A DNA stretch of 64,000 nucleotides from Trichoderma breve. Taxonomy: Eukaryota > Ascomycota > Sordariomycetes > Hypocreales > Hypocreaceae. The stretch is from contig NC_079232.1 in the NCBI RefSeq assembly GCF_028502605.1, positions 3,162,001 through 3,226,000 on the forward strand, written 5' to 3'. The position numbers and the translations under genes were made by a program. Below, in pieces: positions 10,642 through 21,603 of the stretch. The number at the start of each line of letters is the position of its first letter. The stretch's first letter is position 1. The notes under the pieces are model-generated. The model searched no databases. It was given only the letters and a program-made list of their open reading frames with translations, and was not told the DNA's origin.

Positions 10642-11400
10642 GACACATATCACGTTCCGAATTCGGATGTTGGGAAATGTTGGAGATGGTTTGAGATACA
10701 GGAAAGAGTAAATAGCGATAGAGTTACGTGCACTTGAACAATCGCGATGAACAACTTGGCGGGACGCTGAATGTTCCACTACGAATAGTTGTATGTGCTG
10801 AATCGTGGTGCGGACCAGTAAATAAGTGCTGCTGTGTTACTCAAGTGGGCTGCTAATCTAGAGGGTTTTGATAGGTTTTAATTTATTTTAGATGAATCTT
10901 CATTTATCGGTCGTATATCTTGCATGGGGCTGCGCTGCAGTCATTGATGTAAGGGATCGCGACGCAAGGGGGCCACCCAAACTACTGGCCTGGATTGTTG
11001 ATACGTCCGAATGAAACAATGGTGCTGCGAAGAACTGGTGAAAGGAGTCTCACACAAGAGAATTATCAGGCTATTAGAAGACTGTAATGAACGGCATTTA
11101 GAATAGGACAATTGTCTTCCACACATATACTGTAAAACTCAATGGTGCTGTGATTTTTCTCATATATGATAACGCACTGCATCCGCTGAACAGAGGGCAT
11201 CGCATTAACAAGAAAGGAATTTTTTTTTTTCCAATTGAAGACAATCTGCCAGAAGCTACCTGTAATTCCTGAACTGTGCGTTGCTTACTGCATACTCAAT
11301 CTTATGGTGAACCAGTATAGATATAAGTTCGGTGTAAGTGCAATTTCAGGAAGGAAAAAAATGGTTCACCCAATTTAAAAGAGTACGATTAATCTATTTA
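10642..11400. other. Intergenic, no gene seen
   Basis: AT-rich spacer downstream of the carrier. A T-run of ten or more lies at 11219-11230. No convincing coding frame or repeat was found. Confidence 0.5.
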
Positions 11401-11799
11401 CTAAATTTGGTTAAGCTTTCCTTTAGTTTTTATTACACGTTTAATAAATATTAAGAGCGTATTCCGTACACCTAGCCATCTCTGTAACCATACTGAAGGT
11501 AAGGCTTTCGTCAGCACAGGGTTATATCCTTGAGTTCTAGGATATTCACCGTTATGATTGCTTGTATCTTCATGTAAACCGCCTTTTTTTACATTTGCTT
11601 CATGCAGACCACAGCTCATTTCAGCCAAACATTCACACATGTGCTCTAATGGAGGTGATTTATTGGATGTGTTCATCTGTTCTGGTAAAATCTTACTTGC
11701 AGTATCCTTCGCAGCATCGATTCCCAATGGGGCCCAAAGCTGTCTTACACGTCTACTGGCTGACTTTATATACTCTGGGAATTGAAAGATGGAAACCAA
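11401..11799 (-). CDS. Doubtful hypothetical ORF, 132 aa
   Basis: An open frame on the minus strand whose start is only 67 bases from the start of the NB-ARC-TPR gene on the other strand. The predicted chain (rich in Lys, Asn, Ser) has no family I recognise, no signal peptide and no clear membrane segment. The complementary strand is also partly open, which lowers the weight of the observation. It could be a small gene divergent from the receptor, the residue of a former neighbour, or chance. Confidence 0.2.
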   Translation of the reverse strand: MVSIFQFPEYIKSASRRVRQLWAPLGIDAAKDTASKILPEQMNTSNKSPPLEHMCECLAEMSCGLHEANVKKGGLHEDTSNHNGEYPRTQGYNPVLTKALPSVWLQRWLGVRNTLLIFIKRVIKTKGKLNQI

Positions 11800-11866
11800 A
11801 TGAAAGATGAAAAACTCGATCCAATACGTCTAATATTGAATTTTCTTGGTCTTAATATCATGAGCC

Positions 11867-14334
11867 ATGAGCCAGCCAACATCTCACCCGCGTTCTCTCA
11901 ATCATAATAACTTTGGAAACAATGCCACCATCAACCAGGGTGACATCCATTACAATGTGACCCCTGGTCCTCCATTACCCGGGGTCGATAAGCCGACTTA
12001 TGTTATTCCATATCCCCCCAACGAAGATGTGATCTGCCGCACAGACTTGGAAAAACGACTAAATCAACTTCTTCCACGGGGATCAAAGTTCCACAGTGCT
12101 GCGCTTTGGGGATTAGGAGGATCGGGGTAAGTTCTCTTTGAAGTAAAATACGTGAATATTGCTAACTAATTAATTAACCTAGAAAAACTCAGATCGCTTT
12201 GGACTATGCGTACCGACGATGCGAAGACAAAACATGCAGCGTATTCTGGGTGCACGCAGATAGCAAGGCGACTTTTATACACGATTATAAGACAATTGCA
12301 AACAAACTTTGCATTGAACAAACCGCCGCTGCCGACGGGAATGATCTACTTAGATCTGTACGTAACGGTATCGAGGCATGCCCTTCATGGGTACTTATCC
12401 TTGATAATGTGGATAATCTTGAATTGTTTGGCGTTGGATCATCCACAGATGAAGCTACGAACAGTCTATACAAGTATATCCCAAACGGGACTACAGGGAC
12501 AGTACTGTGGACAAGTCGCGACGCCCGTATTGCGGGCACTCTGGTCGGCGCACAAAGAGGTGTTGAGGTTCCATCTATGGAACGTGACGAAGCCATCGAG
12601 CTTCTTAACAAAATGAGAAGTGAGGAAGCTCGCGTTGAAGAATTTGATGATGATATCGAAACCCTTCTTGAAGAACTACAGAGGTTTCCGCTAGCTATCT
12701 CTCAAGCTGGTGCATATATGCGGCGAATGCGGATGACTGCCGCTGGGTACCTGTCTTTGCTTCGAGAGAGCAAACGCCGATGGAATACCCTTAAGACTAC
12801 TGAATTCGATCGACATCGAAGGCCCGAAATGCCCAATAGTGTACTTGACACGTGGACTGTCTCAATGGAGCGAATCCAAAGTGAGAACAGAACGGCATAC
12901 CAAGTTCTTCATATCATCGCTTATCTAGACAACCAAAATTTACCGCACGAGTTAATTATAAAGATCAGCAAGTGTAGCAACGAGGACCCGACTAAGGAAC
13001 TTGAAGAGCTGGAGGTGACGTCTGCAATCATGCGGTTGCAAGAATTCTCGTTCCTCAGGACGCGCCATATTGAGGATGGCGTACCAAGCTATGTGATGCA
13101 TAAGCTTGTGCAAGAAGCAGCAAGATACAGGCTAGCTATGCAAGGCCTTGAAGGTGTACCTGGACAAGGAAGTTTGGTGCAAACAGACGCAAGCGATGAG
13201 GTATATTACACAGGAATCGCCTTGCAGGCATTGTCAGAGCTCTTCCCTACTTCAAAGCCAGAGTCTTGGGGGCAGTGCGAGAGGTATTTGGCTCATGCTG
13301 TAGGAATGGGCGACTGGGCAGAAATCAGTAATAGGGAAGCTGATACGTCTGAACTTTTAAGCAGAGCATCTGGGTACTTATATGACCGAGGACGATGGAG
13401 AGAGAAAGAGGCCGTGGACCAGAGAACGCTAGAGCTAAGACGAAAAGTCCTCGGGGAGCGACATCCACATACGCTTGAAAGTATAGCTTCACTTGCGGCA
13501 GCATACCATTACCAGGGACAGCATGAGAAAGCTAAAGCTCGGTACAAAGAAGCCATGGACCTTCGGCAACAGACACTTGGAGAGAAGCATCCAGATACCC
13601 TTCGAGCTATGACTTTACTTGGTCAAGTATATCAGAGCCATGGTCAGTATAAAGAAGCCGAAGCTCTTTATAAAAAGGCTCTACCACTTCAGCGGGAAGT
13701 ACTTGGAGAGAAACATACGCACACGCTTGAGAGTTTGGCTTCAATCTCAGCCGTCTATCACTACCAGGGTGATTATGCCAAAGCCAAACCACTCAAGATG
13801 GAAGCTTTAGCTATCCAACGAGAGGTACTCGGTGAGAAGCATCCATCCGTTCTTTGGAATATAGGATCACTTGCAGCAACATGTCAAAGCTTGGGCCAGT
13901 ATAAAGAAGCCAAAGCTCTATATCAGGAAACTCTGGACCTCCGTCGGGAGACGCTTGGCGAGAACCACCCAGACACGCTTCGGAGCATAACCCAACTCGG
14001 GGCAATATATCACGATCTGCGCAAATACAAACTGGCCGAAGCTCTTGCAAAGGAAGCTTTAGATCTTGAGCAGAAGATGCTGGGAGAGGAACACCCCTAT
14101 ACGCTTCAATCTAAGCATAACCTAGCCGTTGCGTTGCGCAGTCGCGGTAATTCGGATAAAGCTCTTTCTTTTATGCAAGAGTGCGTGCAGGGGAGATGTG
14201 CTGTCCTGGGCCCAGATCATCCATTTACACAGGACTCTAGAAAAGTCTTGGAAAAGTGGGAATCGCCCAGTGGATGTTTACAGGGAATTAGAAGGTTGTT
14301 GCGAATATTCAAGAAGAAGCTACTGAGGAAATAA
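11867..14334 (+). CDS. NOD-like receptor: NB-ARC domain with TPR repeats
   Basis: Two exons (11867-12126, 12183-14334) give 803 aa; the 56-nt intron lies inside the P-loop codons, and splicing yields GLGGSGKTQ (82-90). A short N-tail carries NNFGNNATINQGDIHYN (14-30), a motif common at this position in fungal receptors of this class. The NB-ARC core has Walker B WVLILDNVDN, a FPLAISQAGAY segment equivalent to the plant GLPLA motif, and YVMHKLVQEA at the place of the MHD motif. Residues about 490-780 form six or seven 42-residue TPR_10/12 units with the recurring LGEKHPDTL phrase. These receptors are thought to sense foreign or self signals and trigger heterokaryon incompatibility or defence. 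No large effector domain (HET, patatin, PNP) precedes the NB-ARC, so any signalling must use the short N-tail. It converges with the DHA2 pump 107 bases away. Confidence 0.92.
13440..14260 (+). repeat. Tandem 126-bp TPR-coding repeats
   Basis: Six to seven in-frame units of 42 codons, each with a LGE(K/R/N/E)HPxTL phrase and a GQYKEAEALY-like helix. Neighbouring units share long identical stretches in the helix-A region and vary at the predicted ligand-facing positions, as seen in fast-evolving receptor repeats. Confidence 0.8.
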
Positions 14335-14441
14335 GCGATAATATATACAAGCTAGAACGATATACGTGTTAATACCTAGCAGTTAATTATAACTAATGAG
14401 ACATTACAGGTCTCTATAACTAAATTAAAGCTATGCTCGTA

Positions 14442-16272
14442 TTAGACTGGGTTAGATGATGGTGCAGCTTCGGTGTCTGTCTTTGGCGCGATGATGGCAT
14501 CCTTTTTGTCTTCTACACCAAAATTGTTGTTGAGTTCCTTCCGTAGTTCAATCTCCTTCGCTATAAAGCTAACCAGGAATCCCAATGCAGCAAATGCAAT
14601 TCCAACAAGCCAAACCGTCCGCATCGCTCCGGTAAAGACCTTCACCACCTCTGCACGAAGTGCCGGGTCTTGAATGCTGGATAGAAAGGCACCTGTAGCA
14701 TGCTGATACGCACTGTCTCCCGACAGATTACTAGCGATATCCGCGTCGGTAATGCTGCTCGAGAGACGCCTGCACTCGTTGTTAAAAATGGCACTCGGGA
14801 TAGTGACACCCCAGATGCAGCCGAAGTACCGAGCAAAGCTCCAAATGCCAGTAGCCGTGGCGACATAGCTTTCATCCAGAGGCGCTTGAACAGCGGGCAG
14901 AAGCACGCCGCCAAGCATGCCACTGCCGGCGGCGTTCAGAAGCTGTATGCATACCCAAGCGGCGTCGCTTGAGTTGGCATCAAGGATGCTAAACAGCCCA
15001 AAGGAGACAGTGGTCACAGCGAATCCGACCAAGTGGAGAGGCTTATAGCGGCCAAACTTGGAGAGTAGGACGCCTCCCGCAACTGCAAAGACAAGCCCGC
15101 CAGCAACATTGGGCAATGTGTTCACTCCGGAGCGCAGAGGTGACAGGCCTTTAATGGCTTGGAAGTATATCGGCAGAAAGTAGTATACCCAATAGGCGAC
15201 GACCGCGTGAATGAAGGTCAGACCGAGAGCGGCTGCTGAGGTACGATTCGATACGATCTGCCGTGGGAATGAAGGCTCTGGACAAAGTCTCGGGGTCCAT
15301 TCGAAAGCGGCGAAGAGCAACACGCCTACAAGGCCCAGTACGAGGGGCACAATGATGTGATAGGTGCTCCAACTGTAGATGGTGCCGCCCCAAGTGAGTG
15401 CAATTAGGGCAGAGACGATTGCGGCCACAAAGATGGCATTACCGGAGACGTCGATGCGCTTGAAGCGAGCCGACCAACTCAGGTCACGCTCGTACTTGAC
15501 GCGGAGGAAAATAAATAGGATCACGAAAGAGGCTGGATCATGGTTAGTAAGGAGAAGCGGGAACTGAGACGCATTCGATCGGAAACGGAGAAGAGGAGCT
15601 GGTCTTACCAATGCCGATGGGCACGTTGATGTAGAAACACCATCGCCAGGAAGCATGATCAGTGATTAAACCTCCCAGAAACGGACCCACGGTAGCTCCT
15701 ACAATGGCGCCGATGCCCACGATACCCATGTATTGGCCACGCTCCCGGAGCGGGACAATGTCGGTCACGATAGTCTCCATCAGGAGGTTAATCCCCCCGC
15801 CGCCGAGCCCCTGGATGGTACGGGCCGCTATCAGCATGGCCATCGAGGAGGCACCGCCGCTGAGGCCGCCTCCTAGCGTGAAGAGGGCAACGGATCCCAA
15901 GAGGAGATGGCGACGACCAAAGATGTTGCTTGCTTGTCCGGCCAGCGGAAGTATAGCGACCTGCGCCAGGAGATAGGCGTTGGGGACCCAGATGTAGGCA
16001 TCACCACCGCCCAGAGCGTTGGTGATGGTGGGCAATGCGCTCGTTATGATGGTACCCTCGATTGCGGACATAAGCCCCGTGATGCTCAATGCCACGATGA
16101 TAGCCCAGAATCTCCATGTTTTTGGGCCTGTCGACCGAGGCTCAGCATCTTGTACTGGTGGCGGCGTCGTCGGAACGCGGTTGGGCCCTTCGCTGTTAGT
16201 TAACTCATGAGTAGAGGTATTTTGGGGTCGGTCTGGAGGCTGCAGATTGTCCAGCTCGCGGATTTCATCCAT
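14442..16272 (-). CDS. MFS multidrug efflux pump, DHA2 (14-TMS) family
   Basis: Two exons on the minus strand (16272-15609, 15532-14442; 76-nt intron, donor GTAAGA, acceptor ATCCAG) give 584 aa. The N-tail of about 50 residues is hydrophilic. TM1 carries LSITGLMSAIEGTIITSALP, followed by motif A-like NIFGRRHLLL, motif B-like ARTIQGLGGGG, motif C-like GAIVGATVGPFLGG and the family phrase WRWCFYINVPIG that ends TM6; the intron falls directly after it. Relatives export toxins, siderophores or antifungals with proton antiport at the plasma or vacuolar membrane. It shares a 685-bp divergent promoter region with an HSL-type esterase, suggesting a hydrolysis-plus-efflux pair. Confidence 0.92.
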
Positions 16273-16957
16273 GGTGAGGTTGGCTTAGTAGAGCTGGCTA
16301 CACTACAGTCTGGTGTTTGGATGCAGAATTGTGTGTTGTAGCTAGAGTAGAGGCTGAAGGCAGCTACTCGATAGATATATACAACTCCAGCACTGCACTG
16401 CTTTGCGCCAATGCATTTATATCATCATTTCACAGAATCCAATCCTTATATTCTCTAATGAGATCATTTCTTTTTTTAGCCAAGACTTTGATCGCCCAAA
16501 GGATTTGCGATTGAAATCGATGGATCTACGTGTTGGACCTGCAGTAACACAAGTGGATCCGGTGTGACTCCATCCCGGTGAGTGACTCAACCCCCCGGCT
16601 GAATCCTACTTGTACTCTCTGCAACGAGAGAGTTTAGGGGTAACCTCATTTTCAACTCCTTAGAGTATGACGAGGCTGAGGAACTGCTGCTGACCAACAA
16701 CAATGATTTATTCCGACACAGTCAGTATTTCTGCCGTATGAGGCGTCCGCGGTGTAACATTAATTTCGTCATGTCTATTGCCTTTGCTTTGCGAATCATC
16801 ACAAACCCGTAGATATTTTATTTAAGAATATTGCATGTAATCTCTCCTGTCGCTCTCTTACCAACATCCTCATCGGAACAAATCATCAAAAGGGTCTCGC
16901 GGCTTGCATATACATTTGCACACTTAATTTGCCATTGTCTTCTTCCAGTTACTATCT
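16273..16957. promoter_or_regulatory. Divergent promoter region of efflux pump and esterase
   Basis: Contains TGACTCA at 16583-16589, within the larger palindrome TGAGTGACTCA (16579-16589). This is the consensus of Gcn4/CpcA-type bZIP activators and also resembles AP-1-like stress sites. Three CCGG-bearing blocks surround it (about 16558-16597), two of them with a similar GTGACTC or GAGTGACTC continuation. The middle of this arrangement lies about 310 bases from the pump start and 375 bases from the esterase start. Function is inferred from consensus only. Confidence 0.4.
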
Positions 16958-18043
16958 ATGATGGGTGACACATTCACAATGGACCAGCCACCATGGACCG
17001 TTGAACAAATCCTCGCCACTGGCATCATGGACCCAGAGTTCGAAGCTGCTTGGAAAGCCAACGGCTCGCCGCCAGGCCACATTCCCGGCGGTATTCCCAC
17101 ATTTCAGAAAACCGTCCAGGAAACTCTACCCAATGCTCAGCAAATGCTCGCAGCTAGTCGACCGACGACTATTGTTGAGAGAGAATACGTTATTCCAATC
17201 GACGACACATTCTCATCTCGCATAGTCGTCTGCCAGCCCGCCATCTCCAGTACCAATCCATCCCCTATTGTGATTCTCGTTCACGGCGGCGGCCACTGCG
17301 TTGGCTACCCGGAGCTGGAGCTTGCCACCGCGCGGGAACTAGTATTGGCACATAATGCCACTTGCATTCTACCGTCCTATCGCCTTGCACCAGAACACCC
17401 GTTCCCTACCGATGTCAACGATGTATTCGCAGTAGTGCAGTATATTGCACGAAAGGCGGCTGAGAAAGATGGAGGGATTCTGCCTACCAATGCCGACCCG
17501 AAGAAGGGCTTCCTTATTGGAGGGCTCTCAGCCGGGGCAGCCATCAGCAACATGGTGGCACAACTTGCCCAGGATCTAAGCCCTCCACTTACCGGCCAGT
17601 TCCTAGCGTGTGGAGTTTATATTGACCCTGGTCATGTTCCTGACCGTTACAAAGGGCTCTATCTCTCCATGGAGCAGAACAAGTTTGCCCCAATCCTCGA
17701 CACGGCAGCTCTGAACCAGTACATGAGTGCGTATAAGGGGAATAAGCCGTCGCCGATCAGTAATCCGTTCTCCATTAGCCAACAGTCTCACACCGACGCT
17801 ATTATAGCTAGACACAAATTTCTACCCCCTGTCTATTTCCAGGTTGCTGGGTTGGACCCTGCACGGGACGATAGTCTCATCTACGAGCGAATTCTGCGAA
17901 AGGAGTGCGGAGTGCCAACAAGAATAGATGTGTATCACGGCGTTCCTCACGGATTTTGGACAATGTATCCAGATTTGACAACCAGTCAAAGACGGATGCG
18001 AGACGCTGTAGATGGCGTCGGGTGGTTACTAGGGGATAAATAG
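16958..18043 (+). CDS. Alpha/beta hydrolase fold-3 esterase (HSL / type B carboxylesterase-lipase group)
   Basis: A single exon encodes 361 aa; the ATGs at 16958, 16961 and 16979 are all possible starts. The oxyanion-hole motif HGGG is at 109-112, the nucleophile elbow GLSAG at 189-193 (Ser191, with Leu replacing the more common Asp of GDSAG), followed by LDPARDD with the probable catalytic Asp300, and PHGF with His331. The YRLAPEHPFP signature of the hormone-sensitive-lipase group is at 141-150. No signal peptide is visible, so it is probably cytosolic. Members hydrolyse short-chain esters or lactones. Divergent pairing with a DHA2 pump suggests a role in detoxifying or processing an exported or imported ester; the substrate is unknown. 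Confidence 0.9.
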   Translation: MMGDTFTMDQPPWTVEQILATGIMDPEFEAAWKANGSPPGHIPGGIPTFQKTVQETLPNAQQMLAASRPTTIVEREYVIPIDDTFSSRIVVCQPAISSTNPSPIVILVHGGGHCVGYPELELATARELVLAHNATCILPSYRLAPEHPFPTDVNDVFAVVQYIARKAAEKDGGILPTNADPKKGFLIGGLSAGAAISNMVAQLAQDLSPPLTGQFLACGVYIDPGHVPDRYKGLYLSMEQNKFAPILDTAALNQYMSAYKGNKPSPISNPFSISQQSHTDAIIARHKFLPPVYFQVAGLDPARDDSLIYERILRKECGVPTRIDVYHGVPHGFWTMYPDLTTSQRRMRDAVDGVGWLLGDK

Positions 18044-18489
18044 CTACATGGTTTTTCAACCATGTTCATTGTTCATGTTGTCACGGATTTTGTAATCACA
18101 GCATTCCTAGCGTGCGGTAACTAGGAATGTGAAAAGTCTTACAGGGAAAGGGGATGGAAATATAGGGCTTACTGGTTATGACTCTAGTCAGCACGCTACT
18201 GCATAGTTAAAGAAGCACAAAATTAAAGCACTCCTTACTCCCATTAACTATATGTCCACGCAACCACCAAGTCTATCCAGTTACTATATCTTAAACATCA
18301 GTTACTACGGGTTCAACTCTGAGTAGGTAAAAGGAATTGTAGTAAAAATTAAGTCTATAGTGATATGCCATCTAAACAAGAACTTTAATCTAGATATAAG
18401 TATCCATGCCGTCTTTCATCTCCTCCTAAGCTACACGTATATGTATGTCATTGACATGCAATGTTATCAGGATGCTTGCTTTTGCTCAA
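18044..18489. other. Intergenic between convergent genes
   Basis: AT-rich 3' flanks of the esterase and the DM13 protein. Just after the esterase stop, a short inverted repeat (CATGGTT at 18046-18052 and AACCATG at 18058-18064, 5-base loop) could form a transcript-end hairpin. Nothing else was seen. Confidence 0.4.
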
Positions 18490-19038
18490 TTAAAGCAGTG
18501 CTGGAACAACGACCCCAGCAGCCATAGCCGCAAGCGCAAACATAACCCCGATACTGTTTGCAGAACCTGTACCGGTGGTGGTACGTGCCGGTGCCGCAGC
18601 CCCAGTAGTAGTTTGCGAGTTGTTGCTACCCGAAGTTCCCGTCGTGCTAGCTTTAAGCTGAGCCTGGCCAAAGTTGGTCTTGAATTTCTCACACCAAAGT
18701 CCCACGGTGCTGAAGTCGGCGGGTGTATGGCCGGCATCCAGATCAATCGTCAGACTATCCGAAGTGGCAGCTTCCGTGATATGTGTGTTGGAGATGCGGA
18801 AACCAGACGAGAGATCGCTGGAGGTGCTTCCCCACCAGTATAGCTCAGGAGCACTGGCGTCAGCCAGCTTATACTGCGTAACCTCAAGGGAAGAGTCGCT
18901 GGCGACAGTGACGACGCCGCCAAGGCCGCCATCGAGAGAAGAGAGAGTACCCGAAGCGCCGACCTGGCTAGCACTAACAATGGCGGGCAGAGCCAGAGCC
19001 GAGAGGAAAGAGAGGGTCTGCATGGTTGAGAAAAACAT
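18490..19038 (-). CDS. GPI-anchored surface protein with DM13 domain
   Basis: An intronless gene of 182 aa on the minus strand; the start is at 19038 or at the second Met (19023). Residues 1-24 form a signal peptide with a likely cut after VSA. Residues 27-128 match a DM13 domain: GTLSSLDGGLGGVVTVASD, YKLADASAPELYWWG and a closing VGLWCEKFKTNFGQAQL with the single conserved Cys. A Ser/Thr/Gly-rich linker (130-160) and a hydrophobic tail (164-182) give a typical GPI-attachment signal. DM13 is proposed to be a redox-linked module related in context to DOMON domains. The gene is divergent from a ferric reductase across 882 bases, which makes a shared cell-surface electron-transfer or metal role plausible but unproven. 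Confidence 0.82.
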   Translation of the reverse strand: MFFSTMQTLSFLSALALPAIVSASQVGASGTLSSLDGGLGGVVTVASDSSLEVTQYKLADASAPELYWWGSTSSDLSSGFRISNTHITEAATSDSLTIDLDAGHTPADFSTVGLWCEKFKTNFGQAQLKASTTGTSGSNNSQTTTGAAAPARTTTGTGSANSIGVMFALAAMAAGVVVPALL

Positions 19039-19920
19039 TGTTGGTAAATAGTTGAATGTTTGGCTGTGAAAGATGGTGGATGATATTGGCTTTTTTAAGC
19101 TTGGAGATTTGAAATTTGAAGGCTGCAGGTTGTTCTTTGTCTGATGGAAGAGTAGAGTACTGGATGCTGAAAAAGAAGACAGCTGTAGAAGCAGGTATTT
19201 ATTGTCTTTATATATTCATCATCTCACCTCTTCTTGCCCTCCCTAAGTTTGGCTGTCGAAGAGCTAGTACTCGGCGGCGGGTCAATTATCGTAGATCATT
19301 CAACGTTAGGCCGAATTTAATACAGAGGTTAAAAAATGGGGAACTTTTGTCAGCTTGATTCCAAACTGCCAAGGGGCTGAACTGAAGGGTAATCTCTAGT
19401 GCCAAACATTAATGTAGCATCGGCAGTGGTCCGAGACATGCATGTTAGTATATTTCCTTTGGAATTGCTGCATTGCTAGCCGATATATCATCAAAATTTC
19501 CCAAAAGAGTAGATGCAGATTACTTGAGGTCAAAGAAAAGGGACAGGCATAGCCCCTTCTCAAATGACACACAAGTGCCGAGCATATCTAGATAAGGTGC
19601 TTAAACATTACCCCTGACTACTTTGGGGTGTAAGTAAGACGGACTATCAAGTAGCGCATGTGTAATCAGTCTTGTCTAATCAGTATAGTTGTAATTCATG
19701 TCTTATCCGCCATAAGATGAGACTATTTATGCAGACACCAAATACTTTGATTGGTATAATATATAGTTTCGAAGAGAGACGGACGCTCTCAAGAAATGTA
19801 ATTGACAGTTCCCTATGGTTGCTTTCTTCTCATGAGCCAATATTTTGATAAACTCTTTTCTTGTTGAAAGATTATTTACTCTCACATTTTTTGACTTTAC
19901 AGTCATTACCATACGCCAAG
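19039..19920. promoter_or_regulatory. Divergent region between DM13 gene and ferric reductase
   Basis: GATA-type sites lie at 19591-19596 (GATAAG), 19702-19707 (CTTATC) and 19847-19852 (GATAAA). Iron-responsive GATA repressors of the SreA/Sre group use a longer ATCWGATAA site; none of these fits it exactly, so iron control is only a possibility. A TATA-like TATATAT stretch lies near 19203-19209. Confidence 0.3.
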
Positions 19921-21603
19921 ATGGTGTCCCCATCTATGCTTAACCCTATTATCAATGATCAGTATACGGCTGCCAGGGCGTATTTCCTTTGTGTAATTGG
20001 AATGCTTTTCTTTGAGAGCATGCTTCATGCTCCGTCATATCTGTTACATCTTTATAGAAAAGGTAGGTTTCTCCTCATCACGTTCATCTGTTCGCTAAGA
20101 ATCAATTCTCACACTCTTCTTACAGGCCGGCCGAATACAGCACGCCAGAAGCATTGGAAGATTTATACTGCCCTACATAAGATAACAACGCTACCATCTG
20201 CTATCCCATTCATCACGCGCAATAACATTCCCATCCTCATACGCGTTTCTGTCTTCACCTTTCTCAACTTCCTCTGGGGCTGGAATAAGTTTGCTTATAC
20301 CACGAATTACCAACTCTATGGCTGGCTCACAATCGCCAACGGTGGCCTTAGCCTCCTCATGGGCGCGCGTACCAACCTCTTTGCTCATGTCGCTCGCATT
20401 CCCTCAGCGGTGTTACTTAGATACCATCGCTGGATTGGTTTGGCAACATTTGTCCATGCAACGCTGCACTGCAGCCTCATCATACAGCATTATGTGCAGA
20501 CGAACCAATTTTACACGGCTGCTCAGGCCCCTCGTATCCCCGTGGGCATAGCTGCGTGGATATCGCTGTGTATTATTGCAATCACATCTATTCCCAAGAT
20601 TTTCCGTCGGCGCTGGTTTGAGGCTTTCTACTACCCGCACTTTTTCTTCCTGGTTTTTGTTGCTGGAGCCTTATACCACGCGAACAAGGGACCCGAATTT
20701 CTTCTTCCCGGGTTCGGTCTCTGGGTGGTTGATCGCGGCATCCGATTCTATAATAACTTTCGGGGCTCGCAAGTCAAATCAGTCATGCACTACTCAGGAG
20801 GTGTAACCAAATTCAACATCGCTGGAGTAGCGCCGTCGCAACCAGGCCAGATAGCTTGGGTACAGATTCCCAGCGTGTCATTCTTCAATTGGCATCCGTT
20901 TACCATTGCTTCTGCACCTGGACAAAACGAAACCACGATTGCCATCAGGGCGCTTGGTTCATTTACCAAAAAGGTGCAAAACGTTGGGGAAGACGTTGTA
21001 AAGGTTGCCCAATCAACAACAACCGAAGGAGGAACATACGAGGCTGTATCTACGGAAATGAATTTTCCCAAACTCCAGATTGATGGCCCGTATGGTGTCG
21101 GTCACCTACAATGGGGCGCACATCCAGTGATCGTACTCGTGGCTGGCGGAATTGGCATTACCCCCGGCATCAGTATCGCGACACATATTGTGAATCAAGC
21201 CAAATCAGGACTTGTATCTATGCCTGGTGGCTGGCATATTCATCTCTTGTGGACGGTGAAGAATTTTGATCATATCTCCTGGTTCGAAGCCGAGCTGAAG
21301 AACCTCGCCGACATTTCGTCGGATCAAGCTGTGCCCGTCACGTTAGATATTACGATTCACGTTACAAGTGGCGTGGAGGAAGACAGCGAATCTATGAAAT
21401 TCGATGGCATTGGGGATATTTACCAAGGTCGTCCAGATTTAATGAAATGGTTTGAGAACGTGAGAGATGCGAGAATGGGCATGGATGCTTCAGTTAATCT
21501 CTGTGGACCTGCACAGCTGATACGCAGCGGAAGAATAGCAGCGTCGAAAGCAAGTTGTGAAGATATTCTCTTTTATGTAGAGGAGGAGACGTTTGAATTC
21601 TAG
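19921..21603 (+). CDS. Ferric reductase / NADPH-oxidase-type transmembrane reductase
   Basis: The ATG at 19921 starts the gene. A probable 63-nt in-frame intron (20063-20125, GTAGGT...TTACAG) interrupts codon 48; its removal joins HLYRK to GRPNTARQ and gives 539 aa, while reading through would insert 21 residues. Seven or so membrane segments surround two heme-ligand pairs: His148 in RYHRWIG with His162, and the histidines of YYPHFFF and LYHAN. NWHPFTIASAP is the FAD-binding HPF(T/S) motif, and VAGGIGITPGISI the NADPH-binding glycine-rich loop. NLCGP and the aromatic C-end FYVEEETFEF close the NADPH domain. It moves electrons from cytosolic NADPH across the membrane to ferric or cupric chelates. 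No signal peptide or N-terminal extracytosolic domain is visible, so the N-terminus is shorter than in classic Fre proteins. Confidence 0.9.
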   Translation: MVSPSMLNPIINDQYTAARAYFLCVIGMLFFESMLHAPSYLLHLYRKGRFLLITFICSLRINSHTLLTGRPNTARQKHWKIYTALHKITTLPSAIPFITRNNIPILIRVSVFTFLNFLWGWNKFAYTTNYQLYGWLTIANGGLSLLMGARTNLFAHVARIPSAVLLRYHRWIGLATFVHATLHCSLIIQHYVQTNQFYTAAQAPRIPVGIAAWISLCIIAITSIPKIFRRRWFEAFYYPHFFFLVFVAGALYHANKGPEFLLPGFGLWVVDRGIRFYNNFRGSQVKSVMHYSGGVTKFNIAGVAPSQPGQIAWVQIPSVSFFNWHPFTIASAPGQNETTIAIRALGSFTKKVQNVGEDVVKVAQSTTTEGGTYEAVSTEMNFPKLQIDGPYGVGHLQWGAHPVIVLVAGGIGITPGISIATHIVNQAKSGLVSMPGGWHIHLLWTVKNFDHISWFEAELKNLADISSDQAVPVTLDITIHVTSGVEEDSESMKFDGIGDIYQGRPDLMKWFENVRDARMGMDASVNLCGPAQLIRSGRIAASKASCEDILFYVEEETFEF

